Shown in pieces: positions 15,763 through 25,591 of a DNA stretch of 64,000 bases; within the stretch, counting starts at the first letter, position 1, and the number at the start of each line of letters is the position of its first letter. The position numbers and the translations under genes were made by a program. Below the pieces are notes generated by a model. The model saw only the letters and a list, made by a program, of their open reading frames with translations. It made no database searches and was not told where the DNA came from. Origin of the DNA: Vreelandella profundi (GTDB lineage: Bacteria; Pseudomonadota; Gammaproteobacteria; Pseudomonadales; Halomonadaceae); the NCBI RefSeq assembly GCF_019722725.1, contig NZ_CP077941.1, positions 744,001-808,000 on the forward strand, read 5' to 3'.

Positions 15763-16962
15763 TCAATGCTCTACCTGAAATACCCGCTTAAGGTATTTGA
15801 CGAAGCCCTGGTCTCGTGACGACGTCTTGCCGGGCTCATCGGAGATTTTGGCCACCGGCTGGCCATTGCAGGCAACCATTTTAATCACCATGTTCATGGG
15901 TTTTAGGCCGGGTACGTCGCAGGTAAGCGTGGTGCCAATGCCAAAGCTTGTTTTGATTCTGCCTTCCAATGTTGTCTTAAGCGCCATCGCCTTATCGAAC
16001 GTTAGCGAATCGCTAAAAATCAGCGTCTTGCTGCGGGGATCGATGCCCAATGTTTTATAGTGCTGGATGCATTTTTCCGCGAAGTGCAGCGGGTCGCCGC
16101 TATCGTGGCGAAGTCCATCGAAAAGCTTGGCAAAGTACAGATCGAAATCGCGCAGGAAGGCGTCCAGCGTGATGGTGTCGGTGAGTGCGATACCAAGATG
16201 TCCGCGGTATTCCTGAACCCAGGCTTCCAGCGCCGCGCGCTGGCTATCGACTAGACGACTACCGAGCTGCTGATGTGCCATCACCCATTCGTGGGCCATC
16301 GTGCCCATGGGCGCGAGCCCGTGGCGCCTAGCGAGATCGACATTGCTGGTGCCCACGAAGTTGCCCGGGAACTCCTGGTTCAATACCGTGATGATGGCTT
16401 CCTGCACCGGCTGAGAAAGCCGACGGCGGGTGCCAAAGTCTGCAAGGTTCAGGCCTGCCAGCTGTTCGGACGTGTAGTTTTCACGCAGCGTATCGAGCTT
16501 ATAGCGCAGCTGGTTCACCGCCTGCTCAATGGTGATATCAGGGTAAAGTACGCGGTTACGTACTTCGCTGATGATCGCCAATAACACGATTTCGAACAGT
16601 ATGCTGTGCGACCAGGGGCCGTCGATGACGATGCATAGCTCCTGGTCTTCCATAAACACGTCAACGTACTCGGGACGGAAACGAAACAGTTCTAGGAAAC
16701 GTATAAAGTCCGGCGTGAGATAGTTAATCGTGCTGAGATAAGCCGATTCCTCGACGCTGAGCTTGAGGGTGGCTAACTGATCGATCTGATCGCGAATCTC
16801 GCTCAGATACGGTGCCAAATCTTCCGAATTGCGGCACCGGAATTCCCAGGTAACACTGGCGTTGGGGTATTTGTGGTGTACCCCCTGCATCATGGTGATC
16901 TTGTACCAGTCGGTATCCAGCAGCGAGGTGATGATCGGCCCGTCGCGGTAAGTGGCTGTCAT
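15763..16962 (-). CDS. pncB: Nicotinate phosphoribosyltransferase
   Basis: A 399-residue enzyme of the NAD salvage pathway that joins nicotinate and PRPP, with ATP hydrolysis, to give nicotinate mononucleotide. Family motifs: [15 protein letters not shown] at the N-terminus, [21 protein letters not shown], and MGTMAHEW with the conserved phosphorylatable histidine, then LRHDSGDP. The length is normal for the E. coli-type enzyme. AGGAA precedes the ATG. It is the only NAD-related gene in view. Confidence 0.95.
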   Translation of the reverse strand: MTATYRDGPIITSLLDTDWYKITMMQGVHHKYPNASVTWEFRCRNSEDLAPYLSEIRDQIDQLATLKLSVEESAYLSTINYLTPDFIRFLELFRFRPEYVDVFMEDQELCIVIDGPWSHSILFEIVLLAIISEVRNRVLYPDITIEQAVNQLRYKLDTLRENYTSEQLAGLNLADFGTRRRLSQPVQEAIITVLNQEFPGNFVGTSNVDLARRHGLAPMGTMAHEWVMAHQQLGSRLVDSQRAALEAWVQEYRGHLGIALTDTITLDAFLRDFDLYFAKLFDGLRHDSGDPLHFAEKCIQHYKTLGIDPRSKTLIFSDSLTFDKAMALKTTLEGRIKTSFGIGTTLTCDVPGLKPMNMVIKMVACNGQPVAKISDEPGKTSSRDQGFVKYLKRVFQVEH

Positions 16963-17109
16963 GAAACATTCCTAATGTAGCGCTGGTGCTTGGTAAACGG
17001 GGCCCTCACTGAGTGCATGGGGTCTCCTTGGTTATTTTAACGACTAGCTGTGGGTGTAGCTGTAACGATGGTGCGTCTTTTATACACCGCTTTTTATGCA
17101 TTGCCCGTT

Positions 17110-17128
17110 ATGAATGGGAATCATGCCA
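17110..17128. promoter_or_regulatory. Possible Fur box upstream of the ABC exporter
   Basis: The core AATGGGAATCAT resembles the Fur consensus; about 10 of 19 positions match by hand. It lies about 100 bp before the exporter start. Weak alone, but supported by similar sites in the iron locus downstream. Confidence 0.35.
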
Positions 17129-17228
17129 TCAGGCTAGTTTACAGGTAAGCGCGATTTGATGCCTTTATTGACATCGCCGGGCAGTACGTCAAACTTCAGC
17201 GCTCTTTATTTACAAGGTGAAAACTCCC

Positions 17229-18881
17229 ATGGAGCTGGTGCGCTTAGTACTTCGTCACTATCGCTGGCCATTTTTGGGCGCGATAGGTTTGAGCCTGTTA
17301 AGTGCTGGCTTAGGGGTGGGCGTCATTGCGTTTATTAATCAGCGGCTGATTGAAGTAGGCAGCCTGGCCGCGTTACCGCAATTTTTGGGCTTATTGGCAT
17401 TATTACTCGCCATCACGCTGGCGACACAGCTGGCGCTGACCGTGCTTGGGCATCACTTTGTCTTTGACCTGCGCTCACGCCTAGTGAAGCGCATCCTGGA
17501 TAGCGATATCGAGCGACTGGAGCAACTGGGCAACTCAACGCTGCTGGCGAGTTTATCGAGCGATGTGCGAAATATCACCATTGGCTTTGTGCGCCTGCCG
17601 GAGTTGATTCAAGGCGTGGCCTTAACGCTTGCTTCAATCGCGTACCTGGCTTGGCTATCGCCGCAAATGGTGGTGATTACCGTGCTGTGGATTGCATTCA
17701 CCATGGGCGTGGGCTGGGTGTTGGTGTCGCGGGTCTATCGCCATTTTCGCTTAGTGCGTGAAAGTGAAGACCGCTTATATAAAGACTATCAATCGGCCAT
17801 TGAAGGGCGCAAAGAACTGGCGCTCAATCGCGATCGAGCGCAGCGCTTTTTCGACGAAACCTATACCGCTAATGCCCGTGATTATCTCTACCACATTATC
17901 CGTGCCGATACGTATCATCTCAGTGCCGGCAACTGGTCCAATATTATGATGCTTGGGGCCATTGGCGTGGTTTTCTTTATGGCTAACGGGCTGGGCTGGG
18001 CAACGCCTGCCGTCGCCGCCACGTTTGCGTTGGCGCTGCTGTTTTTACGCACTCCCTTGATTCAAGCCATCGGCGCTTGGCCTACCTTGATTAGCGCGCA
18101 GGTGGCCTTTGATAAGCTGGCAAGTCTGGAGCTTGCCGACTACCAGCCAGGCTTTAGCGTCGACGATTCGCTGCACACCTGGCAACGGCTTGAGCTGGTT
18201 GACGTTAGCTATCACTACCCGGCCAGTGCGCAGGGTGAAGGATTTCACGTAGGCCCAGTCAGCCTGACGCTAGAGCGCGGAGAGCAGGTGTTTCTGATTG
18301 GTGGCAACGGTAGCGGTAAGTCAACGTTAGCGCGGCTATTAACGGGGCTCTATCGTCCTCAAAGTGGCCAGATAAAGGTGGATGGCCAGGTGCTAACGCC
18401 GGCTCAATGGCACGCCTTTCGAGCGCGCTTTGCGAGCGTATTCACCGATTTCCATCAGTTTGATCAAGCGATGGGCCCGGGTGGGCTTGCTGCTGATCCA
18501 CAAACGGTGGCAACGTGGTTAGAGCGGCTGCAAATGCAGCATAAACTGCAGTGGGAGGGAGATCGAGTCACTAATACGCAGCTGTCACAAGGACAGCGTA
18601 AGCGTCTGGCGCTGCTGCTCGCGATTGCTGAAAAGCGGGAAATCTTATTGTTAGATGAGTGGGCAGCCGATCAGGACCCGCAGTTCCGTCGTTTATTCTA
18701 TCGTGAACTGCTGCCACATTTGCGCGATATGGGCATCACGGTGTTTGCTATCAGCCATGACGATAGCTATTTCGAGCATGCCGACCGGCTGTTGGAAATG
18801 TCGAAAGGACAACTAAGTGAGCTTAAAGGCGAGCAGCGAGCGCTGGCTAGCGCCGACGCGGTAGCGCAGATTAATATCTAG
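17229..18881 (+). CDS. Cyclic-peptide/siderophore-type ABC exporter, PvdE/SyrD/YojI family
   Basis: A 550-residue half-transporter: about six membrane helices (residues 10-300) fused to an ATPase. Walker A is GGNGSGKST (about 365), the signature is LSQGQRKR, Walker B is [13 protein letters not shown], and the switch histidine lies in AISHDD. The LSQGQ signature and DEWAADQDP are typical of the PvdE/SyrD family, which moves siderophore precursors or cyclic lipopeptides to the periplasm; E. coli YojI exports microcin J25. The start at 17229 follows AAGGTG. It opens the iron locus, but no non-ribosomal peptide synthetase gene is in the window, so the cargo is inferred only as siderophore-related. 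Confidence 0.85.
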   Translation: MELVRLVLRHYRWPFLGAIGLSLLSAGLGVGVIAFINQRLIEVGSLAALPQFLGLLALLLAITLATQLALTVLGHHFVFDLRSRLVKRILDSDIERLEQLGNSTLLASLSSDVRNITIGFVRLPELIQGVALTLASIAYLAWLSPQMVVITVLWIAFTMGVGWVLVSRVYRHFRLVRESEDRLYKDYQSAIEGRKELALNRDRAQRFFDETYTANARDYLYHIIRADTYHLSAGNWSNIMMLGAIGVVFFMANGLGWATPAVAATFALALLFLRTPLIQAIGAWPTLISAQVAFDKLASLELADYQPGFSVDDSLHTWQRLELVDVSYHYPASAQGEGFHVGPVSLTLERGEQVFLIGGNGSGKSTLARLLTGLYRPQSGQIKVDGQVLTPAQWHAFRARFASVFTDFHQFDQAMGPGGLAADPQTVATWLERLQMQHKLQWEGDRVTNTQLSQGQRKRLALLLAIAEKREILLLDEWAADQDPQFRRLFYRELLPHLRDMGITVFAISHDDSYFEHADRLLEMSKGQLSELKGEQRALASADAVAQINI

Positions 18882-18916
18882 ATCAACTGGCCATCGCTTG
18901 CCTGTTTTTCTGATAA

Positions 18917-18941
18917 AAGCCGCTTAGTTAACAAGCGGCTT
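18917..18941. terminator. Hairpin at the end of the fhuF-like gene
   Basis: AAGCCGCTT (18917-18925) pairs with AAGCGGCTT (18933-18941) over a 7-base loop. It spans the stop codon of the fhuF-like gene, between convergent genes. Confidence 0.55.
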
Positions 18942-19722
18942 GCTTGGTTCGGGCACGTTTTTTTGCCTCGATATTGCAGCCTTCAAGCGGGCAGGTACCG
19001 CAGGTGCCTAATTCCTCCAGCAGGTAGCGCAGGCAACACAGCTTGCGCACCCGCTTTACCCCTTCATTGCCGTTAGGCTGAACGTAACGTACCGGTTGAA
19101 AGAGCGGATTGCGTTTACCGTTCGCCAAGGTGCGTGTTTCTAACAGTGCTTTGGCCGCTTCAAGAGCATCTGCGTTGACGAGCGGATGCTCCGCCAACAC
19201 ATTGATGAAATGATCGATGTAGCTCCCTGCATTACTCCAAAATACCCGCGGCGCCGCGCCGGAAATGGCCGCTAGCTGTTCAATTAGCGGTGTCCAGTGC
19301 TGCTCGATTAACGTCGCAAAGCGACCATATGGGGCGTGGGTCGTTAATGGCGTGCCTTCGTGAGGTAGCCATAGTCGTGAGGTACAGCCCTTGTCGTTAA
19401 GGATGACCTGAAGATCGTTCAGCCCCACCGGCAGTTCGCGATTAAGCAGCAGGTTGGCCGCGAGCGTCGTCAGTGCCAGCGCGCTGAAATGCCACTTCGA
19501 CCAAATAGAGGCGACTGCTCGCAGGTCCCCGCCAGGGTACTGCTCCGCCATTCGGGCGAGATCCTCTTTCAGCCAATGGGCATCGCGCCAGCGGGCAGTG
19601 CTAAAGGCTTCCCGCGGGGGCGTGCCGCCAATAAGGGGCGGCGTAAAGTTGGCTAACGGCCCTGTGTAGCAGGCGGCTAATGAAGGTTCGAAGATTTGCG
19701 GCTGACGCAGGGCGAGGGACAT
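18928..19722 (-). CDS. fhuF: Siderophore-iron reductase, FhuF-like
   Basis: A 264-residue cytoplasmic protein with the FhuF C-terminal cysteine cluster: KLCCLRYLLEELGTCGTCP, i.e. CC followed by CxxC, which binds an unusual [2Fe-2S] centre. FhuF reduces ferric hydroxamate siderophores to release Fe(II). GGAG lies eight bases before the ATG. It is divergent from the TonB siderophore receptor with Fur-like sequences between, and so likely iron-repressed. A second candidate reductase, the SIP protein, lies in the same locus. Confidence 0.88.
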   Translation of the reverse strand: MSLALRQPQIFEPSLAACYTGPLANFTPPLIGGTPPREAFSTARWRDAHWLKEDLARMAEQYPGGDLRAVASIWSKWHFSALALTTLAANLLLNRELPVGLNDLQVILNDKGCTSRLWLPHEGTPLTTHAPYGRFATLIEQHWTPLIEQLAAISGAAPRVFWSNAGSYIDHFINVLAEHPLVNADALEAAKALLETRTLANGKRNPLFQPVRYVQPNGNEGVKRVRKLCCLRYLLEELGTCGTCPLEGCNIEAKKRARTKQAAC

Positions 19723-19826
19723 AAACGAACTCCAACACGGGGCGCTGGGTGGATAACAAGGTGCTTACTTTAAACGATAATACATCTCAGTTAAATGTCG
19801 GGATGTATATTAAATGCGTTTTAATA

Positions 19827-19845
19827 TCAAATGAAAATAATTTTG
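19827..19845. promoter_or_regulatory. Possible Fur box between fhuF and the TonB receptor
   Basis: TCAAATGAAAATAATTTTG matches the 19-bp Fur consensus at about 12 positions by hand. It is 80 bp before the receptor start. A weaker candidate beginning GATAAT is at 19776-19794, nearer the fhuF-like gene. Confidence 0.45.
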
Positions 19846-19924
19846 CTTTGCTGTAGCATTTGCATTCCCGCTATATTTTTAGCACTTGTTGCTCGCTTTT
19901 TATCGATACTGAGGAACCCGCTTC

Positions 19925-22093
19925 ATGTCGCTGTCTTCCCCTTCCTGGCGCACGCTCACCTTTGTGTTACTGGGAGCGCTGCCGATGCCCTCGATGGTGT
20001 GGGCGCAAGCATCTTCCGGCAATAATGCCCCGCTTGATACGGTCACGGTGATCGGTGAAGCGACCGTTCGCGGTGATACGCTTTCGCCTGCGTTTGCCGG
20101 TGGCCAAGTAGCTGCCGGAGCGCGCATTGGCTCCTGGGGGCAGCGTAATGCTGCCGATGTGCCGTTCAACGTCATTGGGTTTACCGCTGAGCTTATTGAT
20201 AATCAGCAGGCGGACACGCTGGCCGATGTGCTTATTAACGATGCGTCGGTGCAAAGTGGTTTTGGCTACGGTAACTATGCTGAGAAGTTTCAGATTCGTG
20301 GCTTTGAACTGGATGGTGAAGATATCTCTTACGGTGGGCTTTATGGCGTATTGCCTCGCCAGGTGATCGCGACCAATATCGCCGAACGCGTTGAGCTGTT
20401 TAAAGGCGCCAATGCCTTTGCTAACGGCGTTTCGCCCAGTGGCTCGGGCGTGGGTGGCGCGATCAACATTGAGCCAAAACGAGCGGCGGATGCCCCGCTG
20501 ACGCGGCTAACCACCGGGGTGACGGGCAGCGGCTATGTGGAAAGTGGTATAGACGTTGGGCGGCGCTTTGGCGATGAGAATCAATTTGGCGTGCGCGCTA
20601 ACGTCGTACGCGGCCGCGGCGACACCGCGATTAATGATGAAGAGCGGCGGGCAACGTCTGCCGTGGTTGGGCTCGATTACCGCGGTGAACGTGGCCGTGC
20701 TTCGTTAGATATTGGCCATCAAGCTCATAACGTCAACGGTGGCCGTTCGGTCGTCTATGCTGGCGCGGGTCTTACGGCGGTTCCCGATGCACCCTCCGCG
20801 GATGCTAACTATTCGCCAGAGTGGGCGAATACCGATTTGCGCACCAATTTCGCGATGCTGCGTGGTGAGTACGACATTACCGGCAGCTGGACGGCGTATG
20901 CCGCACTGGGTGGCAATAACACGCGCGAAAGCGGGCTTTATGCATCGTCAACGGTTAACAATACGCAGGGTGACGCAACCACTGGCCAGCTGCGCGTTCC
21001 TTATCGTGCGGAAAGCGTTGGCGGCCAAGCGGGTCTGCGCGGAGCGTTTGACACCGGTGCGGTGAGTCATCAGCTGGACCTTGGCTATTCAAGCGTTTAT
21101 CGCACCACGCGGTCGGCCTATGAATTAGCCTCGCCTGGCTTACCTACCAATATCTACCGGCCGGCTGACATTGCCGTACGCGAGCCTGCTTTTGCGGGTG
21201 GAGATATGAATGACCCCAATTTACGTAGCCGTATCCGCAACAACGGCGTATCGCTTTCCGATACGTTGGGCTTTCTGGATGATCGCCTGCTCTTCACGCT
21301 AGGGGCGCGCTACCAGGAGGTCGAGGTCACCAACTATGATTATGATGGCGACTTTGATGCTCGCTTTAGCGATACGCGCCTTTCGCCCGTGTATGGCATC
21401 GTAGTAAAGCCGACAGATAGCTTGTCACTTTACGCCAATCACATTGAAGCGCTCCAGCCAGGCGACACCGCGCCAACAAGAGCGGTAAACGCGGGCCAGA
21501 GCATTGGTTTGGTCGAGGCCGAGCAAAACGAGGTGGGTGCTAAGCTAGATTTGGGTACTATCGGCGGCAGTTTGAGTCTGTTTGAAATCGAGCAGCCCAA
21601 TGCCTTTATTGACGCTGAAACCGGTGTTTTTGGCTATTACGGCGAGCAGCGTAATCGTGGCGTGGAGCTCAGTGTGTACGGTGAGCCGGTGGAGGGGGTG
21701 CGTTTGCTGAGCAGCGCCATGTGGATTGATCCTGAGCTGGTTCGCACCGATAACGGCGCTAATCAAGGCAACGACGCGGTGGGAGTGCCCAACTACCGCT
21801 TAGTAGTCGGCAGCGAGTGGGATATTCCTCAGGCACCGGGCTGGACATTGAGCGGGCGCGCGGTGCGTAACGGCAGTCAGTATCTAGACCCCGCCAACCA
21901 GCTTGAGGTCGACGCCTGGACCCGCTGGGACCTTGGGGTTCGTTACGCCATGCCGTTAAATCAGAACACGCTCACCCTGCGTGCCAATATCGAAAATCTG
22001 ACCGATGAGAACTACTGGGCTTCTGCGACCGGCGGTTATTTGACTCAAGGCGAGCCTCGTACGGTCAAGCTTTCTGCTGCATTAGACTTTTAA
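19925..22093 (+). CDS. TonB-dependent siderophore receptor
   Basis: A 722-residue outer-membrane receptor: signal peptide ending near VWAQA, a TonB-box-like DTVTVIGE, plug domain (DVPFNVIGFT, IRGFELDGEDISYGG, ERVELFKGANAFANG) and a beta barrel closing with LSAALDF. The plug resembles ferrichrome/ferrioxamine-type receptors (FhuA/FcuA/FoxA side of the family), so a hydroxamate siderophore is likely; the exact ligand is not readable. GAGGAA precedes the ATG. It faces the fhuD-fhuC genes convergently and forms the outer-membrane step of this uptake locus. Confidence 0.9.
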   Translation: MSLSSPSWRTLTFVLLGALPMPSMVWAQASSGNNAPLDTVTVIGEATVRGDTLSPAFAGGQVAAGARIGSWGQRNAADVPFNVIGFTAELIDNQQADTLADVLINDASVQSGFGYGNYAEKFQIRGFELDGEDISYGGLYGVLPRQVIATNIAERVELFKGANAFANGVSPSGSGVGGAINIEPKRAADAPLTRLTTGVTGSGYVESGIDVGRRFGDENQFGVRANVVRGRGDTAINDEERRATSAVVGLDYRGERGRASLDIGHQAHNVNGGRSVVYAGAGLTAVPDAPSADANYSPEWANTDLRTNFAMLRGEYDITGSWTAYAALGGNNTRESGLYASSTVNNTQGDATTGQLRVPYRAESVGGQAGLRGAFDTGAVSHQLDLGYSSVYRTTRSAYELASPGLPTNIYRPADIAVREPAFAGGDMNDPNLRSRIRNNGVSLSDTLGFLDDRLLFTLGARYQEVEVTNYDYDGDFDARFSDTRLSPVYGIVVKPTDSLSLYANHIEALQPGDTAPTRAVNAGQSIGLVEAEQNEVGAKLDLGTIGGSLSLFEIEQPNAFIDAETGVFGYYGEQRNRGVELSVYGEPVEGVRLLSSAMWIDPELVRTDNGANQGNDAVGVPNYRLVVGSEWDIPQAPGWTLSGRAVRNGSQYLDPANQLEVDAWTRWDLGVRYAMPLNQNTLTLRANIENLTDENYWASATGGYLTQGEPRTVKLSAALDF

Positions 22094-22114
22094 GCTTCCT
22101 TTAAAGAATTTCGC

Positions 22115-22969
22115 TTAACGAGCTAGTAGCGCTTCGCTGAGTAACTCAGCGAAGCGTGCTGCTGATGGAAATCCGCCAAAACTCCACACTGCCGGTAGGC
22201 GAATAATGCGATCTGCCTGCACGGCTGGAAGGTGCTGCCACAGCGCATTACCCGAAAAATGGTCACTCATCCCCGCGGGCAGTGGCTCAACGACGACAAT
22301 GGCCGCATTGGGATAGGACAGCAACTCCTCTAGCGCCACCGTTGAAAACCCCCATTGATTGGTTGGATGCTGCCAAACATTGCTCAGCCCCAAGCGTTCA
22401 AGTACCGCTTGAAAAAGGCTGTGTTCGCCAAACACGCGCAGATGCCGTGCATCGATGAACTGCACAACGAGTAGCGGTGGCTGCTCTGCTAACTGCGTTT
22501 TTTGCTGGTTCAAGTAGGTTTCTAACCCATTGATCATCGCAACCGCTGCATCCTCGCTGCCGATCAACGCCGCCAAGGTGTGGGTCGTGCGCTCAAGGCG
22601 TTGCCACAAGGGCTCGCCGAGCTGGTAGGTGTCTAGCGCGGTGACGGGGGCAACGGTACGAAGCTGTTCGCTTAGGCGCATATACAGTGGCGAAAGCAAA
22701 ATATGATCGGGCGCTAGTTGAGCGATTAACTCGCGATTGGGCTGTGCGCGAAGGCCAATGTCAATAACGCCTGGCGGTAGCTGCTCGGCGCCGGCCCAGC
22801 GCTGATACTGGGGAATCTCTGCTAACCCTACGGGCGGATTGTCCAGAGCTATCAATGTTTCGGCAATCGTCCAGTCCAGCGTCACAATAGCGGTTGATGC
22901 GATAGCCTGATTAGAGAGAGAACTCAGGCAGATCAACGCTAATAGCCCGTTGCGAAGGCAACGTGTCAT
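22115..22969 (-). CDS. Siderophore ABC transporter substrate-binding protein, FhuD-like
   Basis: A 284-residue periplasmic helical-backbone binding protein (cluster A-II type). A signal peptide is followed by IVTLDWTIAETLIALDNPPVG, DIGLRAQPNRELIAQLAPD, and WSFGGFPSAARFAELL at the end, the layout of FhuD. It would carry Fe-hydroxamate from the receptor to FhuB. Its ATG overlaps the TGA of the upstream ATPase gene (ATGA), indicating translational coupling. Confidence 0.88.
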   Translation of the reverse strand: MTRCLRNGLLALICLSSLSNQAIASTAIVTLDWTIAETLIALDNPPVGLAEIPQYQRWAGAEQLPPGVIDIGLRAQPNRELIAQLAPDHILLSPLYMRLSEQLRTVAPVTALDTYQLGEPLWQRLERTTHTLAALIGSEDAAVAMINGLETYLNQQKTQLAEQPPLLVVQFIDARHLRVFGEHSLFQAVLERLGLSNVWQHPTNQWGFSTVALEELLSYPNAAIVVVEPLPAGMSDHFSGNALWQHLPAVQADRIIRLPAVWSFGGFPSAARFAELLSEALLAR

Positions 22970-23733
22970 TGGGCAACGGCGATATTGTGTTCTCCGTTAG
23001 GATGTTTCATGACCTGCATGGGCAACCCATAAATAGCCTCTAATGTGCTGCTGCACATCATCTTGCTAGGCGTGCCGTGGGCGAGTAAGCGCCCGCTATG
23101 CAGGGCCATCAGTTCATCGCAGTAGCGCGACGCCATATTGATGTCGTGCAGCACGATAATAACGCCAAGATTTAGCTCATCACACAGCTTGCGGATCAGC
23201 GCCAGTACTTCGATTTGGTGGGCGATATCGAGCGCTGCTAATGGCTCGTCGAGCAGCAGAAATCGGCTGCCCTGGGCGAGTAGCATGGCCAGCCATACGC
23301 GCTGGCGTTCACCGCCGGAGAGCGTGTCGACCAGGCGGTCGGCAAAATCTTCAGTGTGGGTTAACGCAATGGCGCGCTCTACGGCGTCAGCATCTTTCTG
23401 GCTATGGCGGCCCAGTAGCCCATGCCAAGGGTAACGGCCAAACGCGATGAGCTCACGCCCGGTCAGGTTTTCGGCACTTGGCAAATGCTGAGGTAAATAA
23501 GCCACTTGACGAGCAAACTCGCGATTACCCCAGTCGCTCAACGGGCGTTGATCAAAATGGATGTCACCTTGGCTAGTGGCCTGCTGCTGCGCCATTAGCT
23601 TTATCAGCGTCGATTTGCCTGAGCCATTATGTCCAATCAGGCCGTAGACCTTACCTTGCTCAAACGTATGCTCAATGGGTTGAAGCAACGGTTTGCCATT
23701 TATTTCAAAGGTAGCGCCCTTAACCTCGAACAT
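22966..23733 (-). CDS. Fe-siderophore ABC transporter ATPase, FhuC-like
   Basis: A 255-residue ATPase. Walker A GHNGSGKST (about 36-44), Q loop in AYLPQHLP, signature LSGGERQR, Walker B FLLLDEPLAALD, switch His in IIVLHDINMA. The AYLPQHLP and GRYPWHG region is typical of FecE/FhuC importers. The start at 23733 follows AGGAG by seven bases; the frame is open further upstream but not family-like. It powers the FhuB permease encoded about 2 kb to the right. Confidence 0.9.
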   Translation of the reverse strand: MFEVKGATFEINGKPLLQPIEHTFEQGKVYGLIGHNGSGKSTLIKLMAQQQATSQGDIHFDQRPLSDWGNREFARQVAYLPQHLPSAENLTGRELIAFGRYPWHGLLGRHSQKDADAVERAIALTHTEDFADRLVDTLSGGERQRVWLAMLLAQGSRFLLLDEPLAALDIAHQIEVLALIRKLCDELNLGVIIVLHDINMASRYCDELMALHSGRLLAHGTPSKMMCSSTLEAIYGLPMQVMKHPNGEHNIAVAQ

Positions 23734-23779
23734 GAATGACTCCTGGTGATGGGGTAGCAATAAAGGAATCTATTCTAGT

Positions 23780-23798
23780 GCTAATGGTTCTCATTTTT
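23780..23798. promoter_or_regulatory. Fur box upstream of the fhuC-fhuD pair
   Basis: GCTAATGGTTCTCATTTTT matches the Fur consensus at about 13 of 19 positions and sits 47 bp before the fhuC-like start, a normal place for a repressor site. Confidence 0.55.
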
Positions 23799-23840
23799 AA
23801 CCTTGTGACGACAATAAAAATTTCCATGCACTCGGTTTGA

Positions 23841-24428
23841 TTAACCCGTCATGCGCGCCACTATCTTGTCCTTGAACCAAAAACGATGAACCAGTGCCAT
23901 CGCCACATGGCCGATGACTAACGCTAACAGTAGCCATGATAGCGGGCTATGGAGCAACCCCGCAGGGGCCATCATCCAGGCGATGTCGCGCTCTGCTTCT
24001 GGCAGTATCTGCATGCCGTAGAACTGTAATACGCCGCCACGGCCATACTGGCGAAGTAGGGCAATGGCAGGTAGTACTATCAGCAATGCGTAGAAGGCGT
24101 GATGAACACTGCGGGCAAGTACGCCACCTATTCCCGGTGGCGGGGGCGGGCGGTGCTGTCGGTTATGCCATGCCCAGCCTATGCGCACTAAGGTCACGAG
24201 AAGTATTAAAATGCCTACGGATCCGTGCGGCCCAATACTCGCTAGCATCAGCGTCAGGGCGTTTTCGCCCAACCCTTTCCAGGCGAGTACAACCGTAAAC
24301 TGTAGCGTCACCAGCGCGGCGGTTACCCAATGAAGCGTTCGGCTTATGTATCCAAAGCCTGTGACGCTATCTCGCCAGCGCGGGGTGATGCTATTCACGG
24401 TGCTGAGGGAATCAATATTCAGCGTCAT
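23841..24428 (-). CDS. Cytochrome b561-family protein in the iron locus
   Basis: A 195-residue four-helix membrane protein with ligand candidates in SRTLHWVTAALV, GPHGSVGI, RSVHHAFYALLI and VIGHVAMALVHRF, matching bacterial b561 proteins. The start at 24428 is chosen because it falls 17 bp after the SIP stop; a longer frame would overlap the SIP gene. Its place directly behind the siderophore-interacting flavoreductase suggests they share a transcript and possibly an electron route. That link is inference. Confidence 0.8.
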   Translation of the reverse strand: MTLNIDSLSTVNSITPRWRDSVTGFGYISRTLHWVTAALVTLQFTVVLAWKGLGENALTLMLASIGPHGSVGILILLVTLVRIGWAWHNRQHRPPPPPGIGGVLARSVHHAFYALLIVLPAIALLRQYGRGGVLQFYGMQILPEAERDIAWMMAPAGLLHSPLSWLLLALVIGHVAMALVHRFWFKDKIVARMTG

Positions 24429-24444
24429 GGTTCTCAGCGATCCT

Positions 24445-25392
24445 TTAACCGTTGGCCTTGCCCAGGCGCCAATAGCCCATGCTGGTAACATATTTTTTAG
24501 GCAGTCCGCACTCGTTGATTAAGTAGCGGCGCAGTCGCATAGCGACCTTAGTTTCGGCAGCAATCCAAACGTATAAAGGCGCGCTATTGTCGACGACGGC
24601 GGGCTCCCAAAGCGGTTCATCTTCGTCCTCGCTGCGCTCATCCACGCGGTTATCAGTGGCCGTCGCTGTGCAGGGCGTGCCGCCCAGGGCAATAATCTCT
24701 TGATGCAAATCGATATCGTGCAGGGCTCGCATCAATCGTTCACCGTGTTGGCAGCCAGGTTCAGCATCGCGGGCTAACCAGCGCAGTTCGGTGGCGTGAG
24801 GAAGCGACTGAACATCGTCGCTGCGAGGTACTTCAAACAGCGCCTCGACTCTGGGTTTCAACGGCAGGTCGTCAAGGCTTTCAAGAATACCCGCCGCCGC
24901 TGGTAAGGCCGTTTCGTCAGCAATGATCAGAATGCGGCGCACGCCCTGGGGTGGTTTCCACTCGTAACCCAGTTTTGGACCTTCCGCAGCGGCAGCCGGG
25001 GCCGTCATGGCTAGGCGGTCGCCTGGACATGCGTGGGTTGCCCAGCGCGATGCGGGACCGGTGTCACCGTGAAGCACGAATTCTACATCCACCTCGGCAC
25101 ACTCAGGGCGAAGGGCGCGAATAGTGTACGTGCGCGCAGTAGGGCGCTGATCATCCGGCAGGGCGCGATAGGCGCTGTACCAGTCATGCTCTGCGCGCTT
25201 GGCGATCTCAAACAGCGGGTCGAGCGTGGCACCACCTTCGGGAAAGAACAGCTTGATACGCTGATCCGGTGCGTAGGTGGCCATTTGGCTGACGTCCGGG
25301 CCGCTAAACGTGAACCTAACCAGCGATGCGCTGACGTGCGTGCGGCGCAAGAGCGTAATATCGAAAATGCGGTAGCTTTGTTTTGCGGCCAT
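24445..25392 (-). CDS. Siderophore-interacting protein (SIP), FAD-dependent ferric reductase
   Basis: A 315-residue flavoreductase of the SIP/ViuB group: N-terminal FAD-binding barrel with RTYTIRAL (FAD site) and FVLHGDTGPASRWA, then an NAD(P)H domain with ILIIADETALPAAAGILE and the C-terminal YVTSMGYWRLGKA. It reduces ferric siderophores in the cytoplasm. An acidic insert around residues 250-270 (EDEDEP) is unusual in length. It probably shares a Fur-controlled divergent promoter region with fhuB. Confidence 0.92.
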   Translation of the reverse strand: MAAKQSYRIFDITLLRRTHVSASLVRFTFSGPDVSQMATYAPDQRIKLFFPEGGATLDPLFEIAKRAEHDWYSAYRALPDDQRPTARTYTIRALRPECAEVDVEFVLHGDTGPASRWATHACPGDRLAMTAPAAAAEGPKLGYEWKPPQGVRRILIIADETALPAAAGILESLDDLPLKPRVEALFEVPRSDDVQSLPHATELRWLARDAEPGCQHGERLMRALHDIDLHQEIIALGGTPCTATATDNRVDERSEDEDEPLWEPAVVDNSAPLYVWIAAETKVAMRLRRYLINECGLPKKYVTSMGYWRLGKANG

Positions 25393-25429
25393 AAAGTGTA
25401 CTCGCCGGATAAAGGGTATTAATTGTAGC

Positions 25430-25448
25430 GCTAATCGTTATCATTTAG
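25430..25448. promoter_or_regulatory. Fur box between SIP and fhuB
   Basis: GCTAATCGTTATCATTTAG matches the Fur consensus at about 12 of 19 positions and shares GCTAAT...TCATTT with the site at 23780. It lies between divergent iron genes, so could control both. Confidence 0.55.
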
Positions 25449-25591
25449 AATTATGTATTCTAATTCAGCTGTTAACGTTTAGAGAATGCTAGGGCTCAGA
25501 AAATGCCTCTTCCATTAGCGGTGCGGATATTCCCGCTGCTTTCCGCACGGCTCACCGCCATGTGTTTGGCTGTTACACGGGATAAACCATT

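Noticed and set aside
22130..22156. A perfect 12-bp hairpin near the 3' end of the fhuD-like gene
   Set aside because: It is inside coding sequence and has no T tract. It could still slow RNA decay, but I cannot support a feature.
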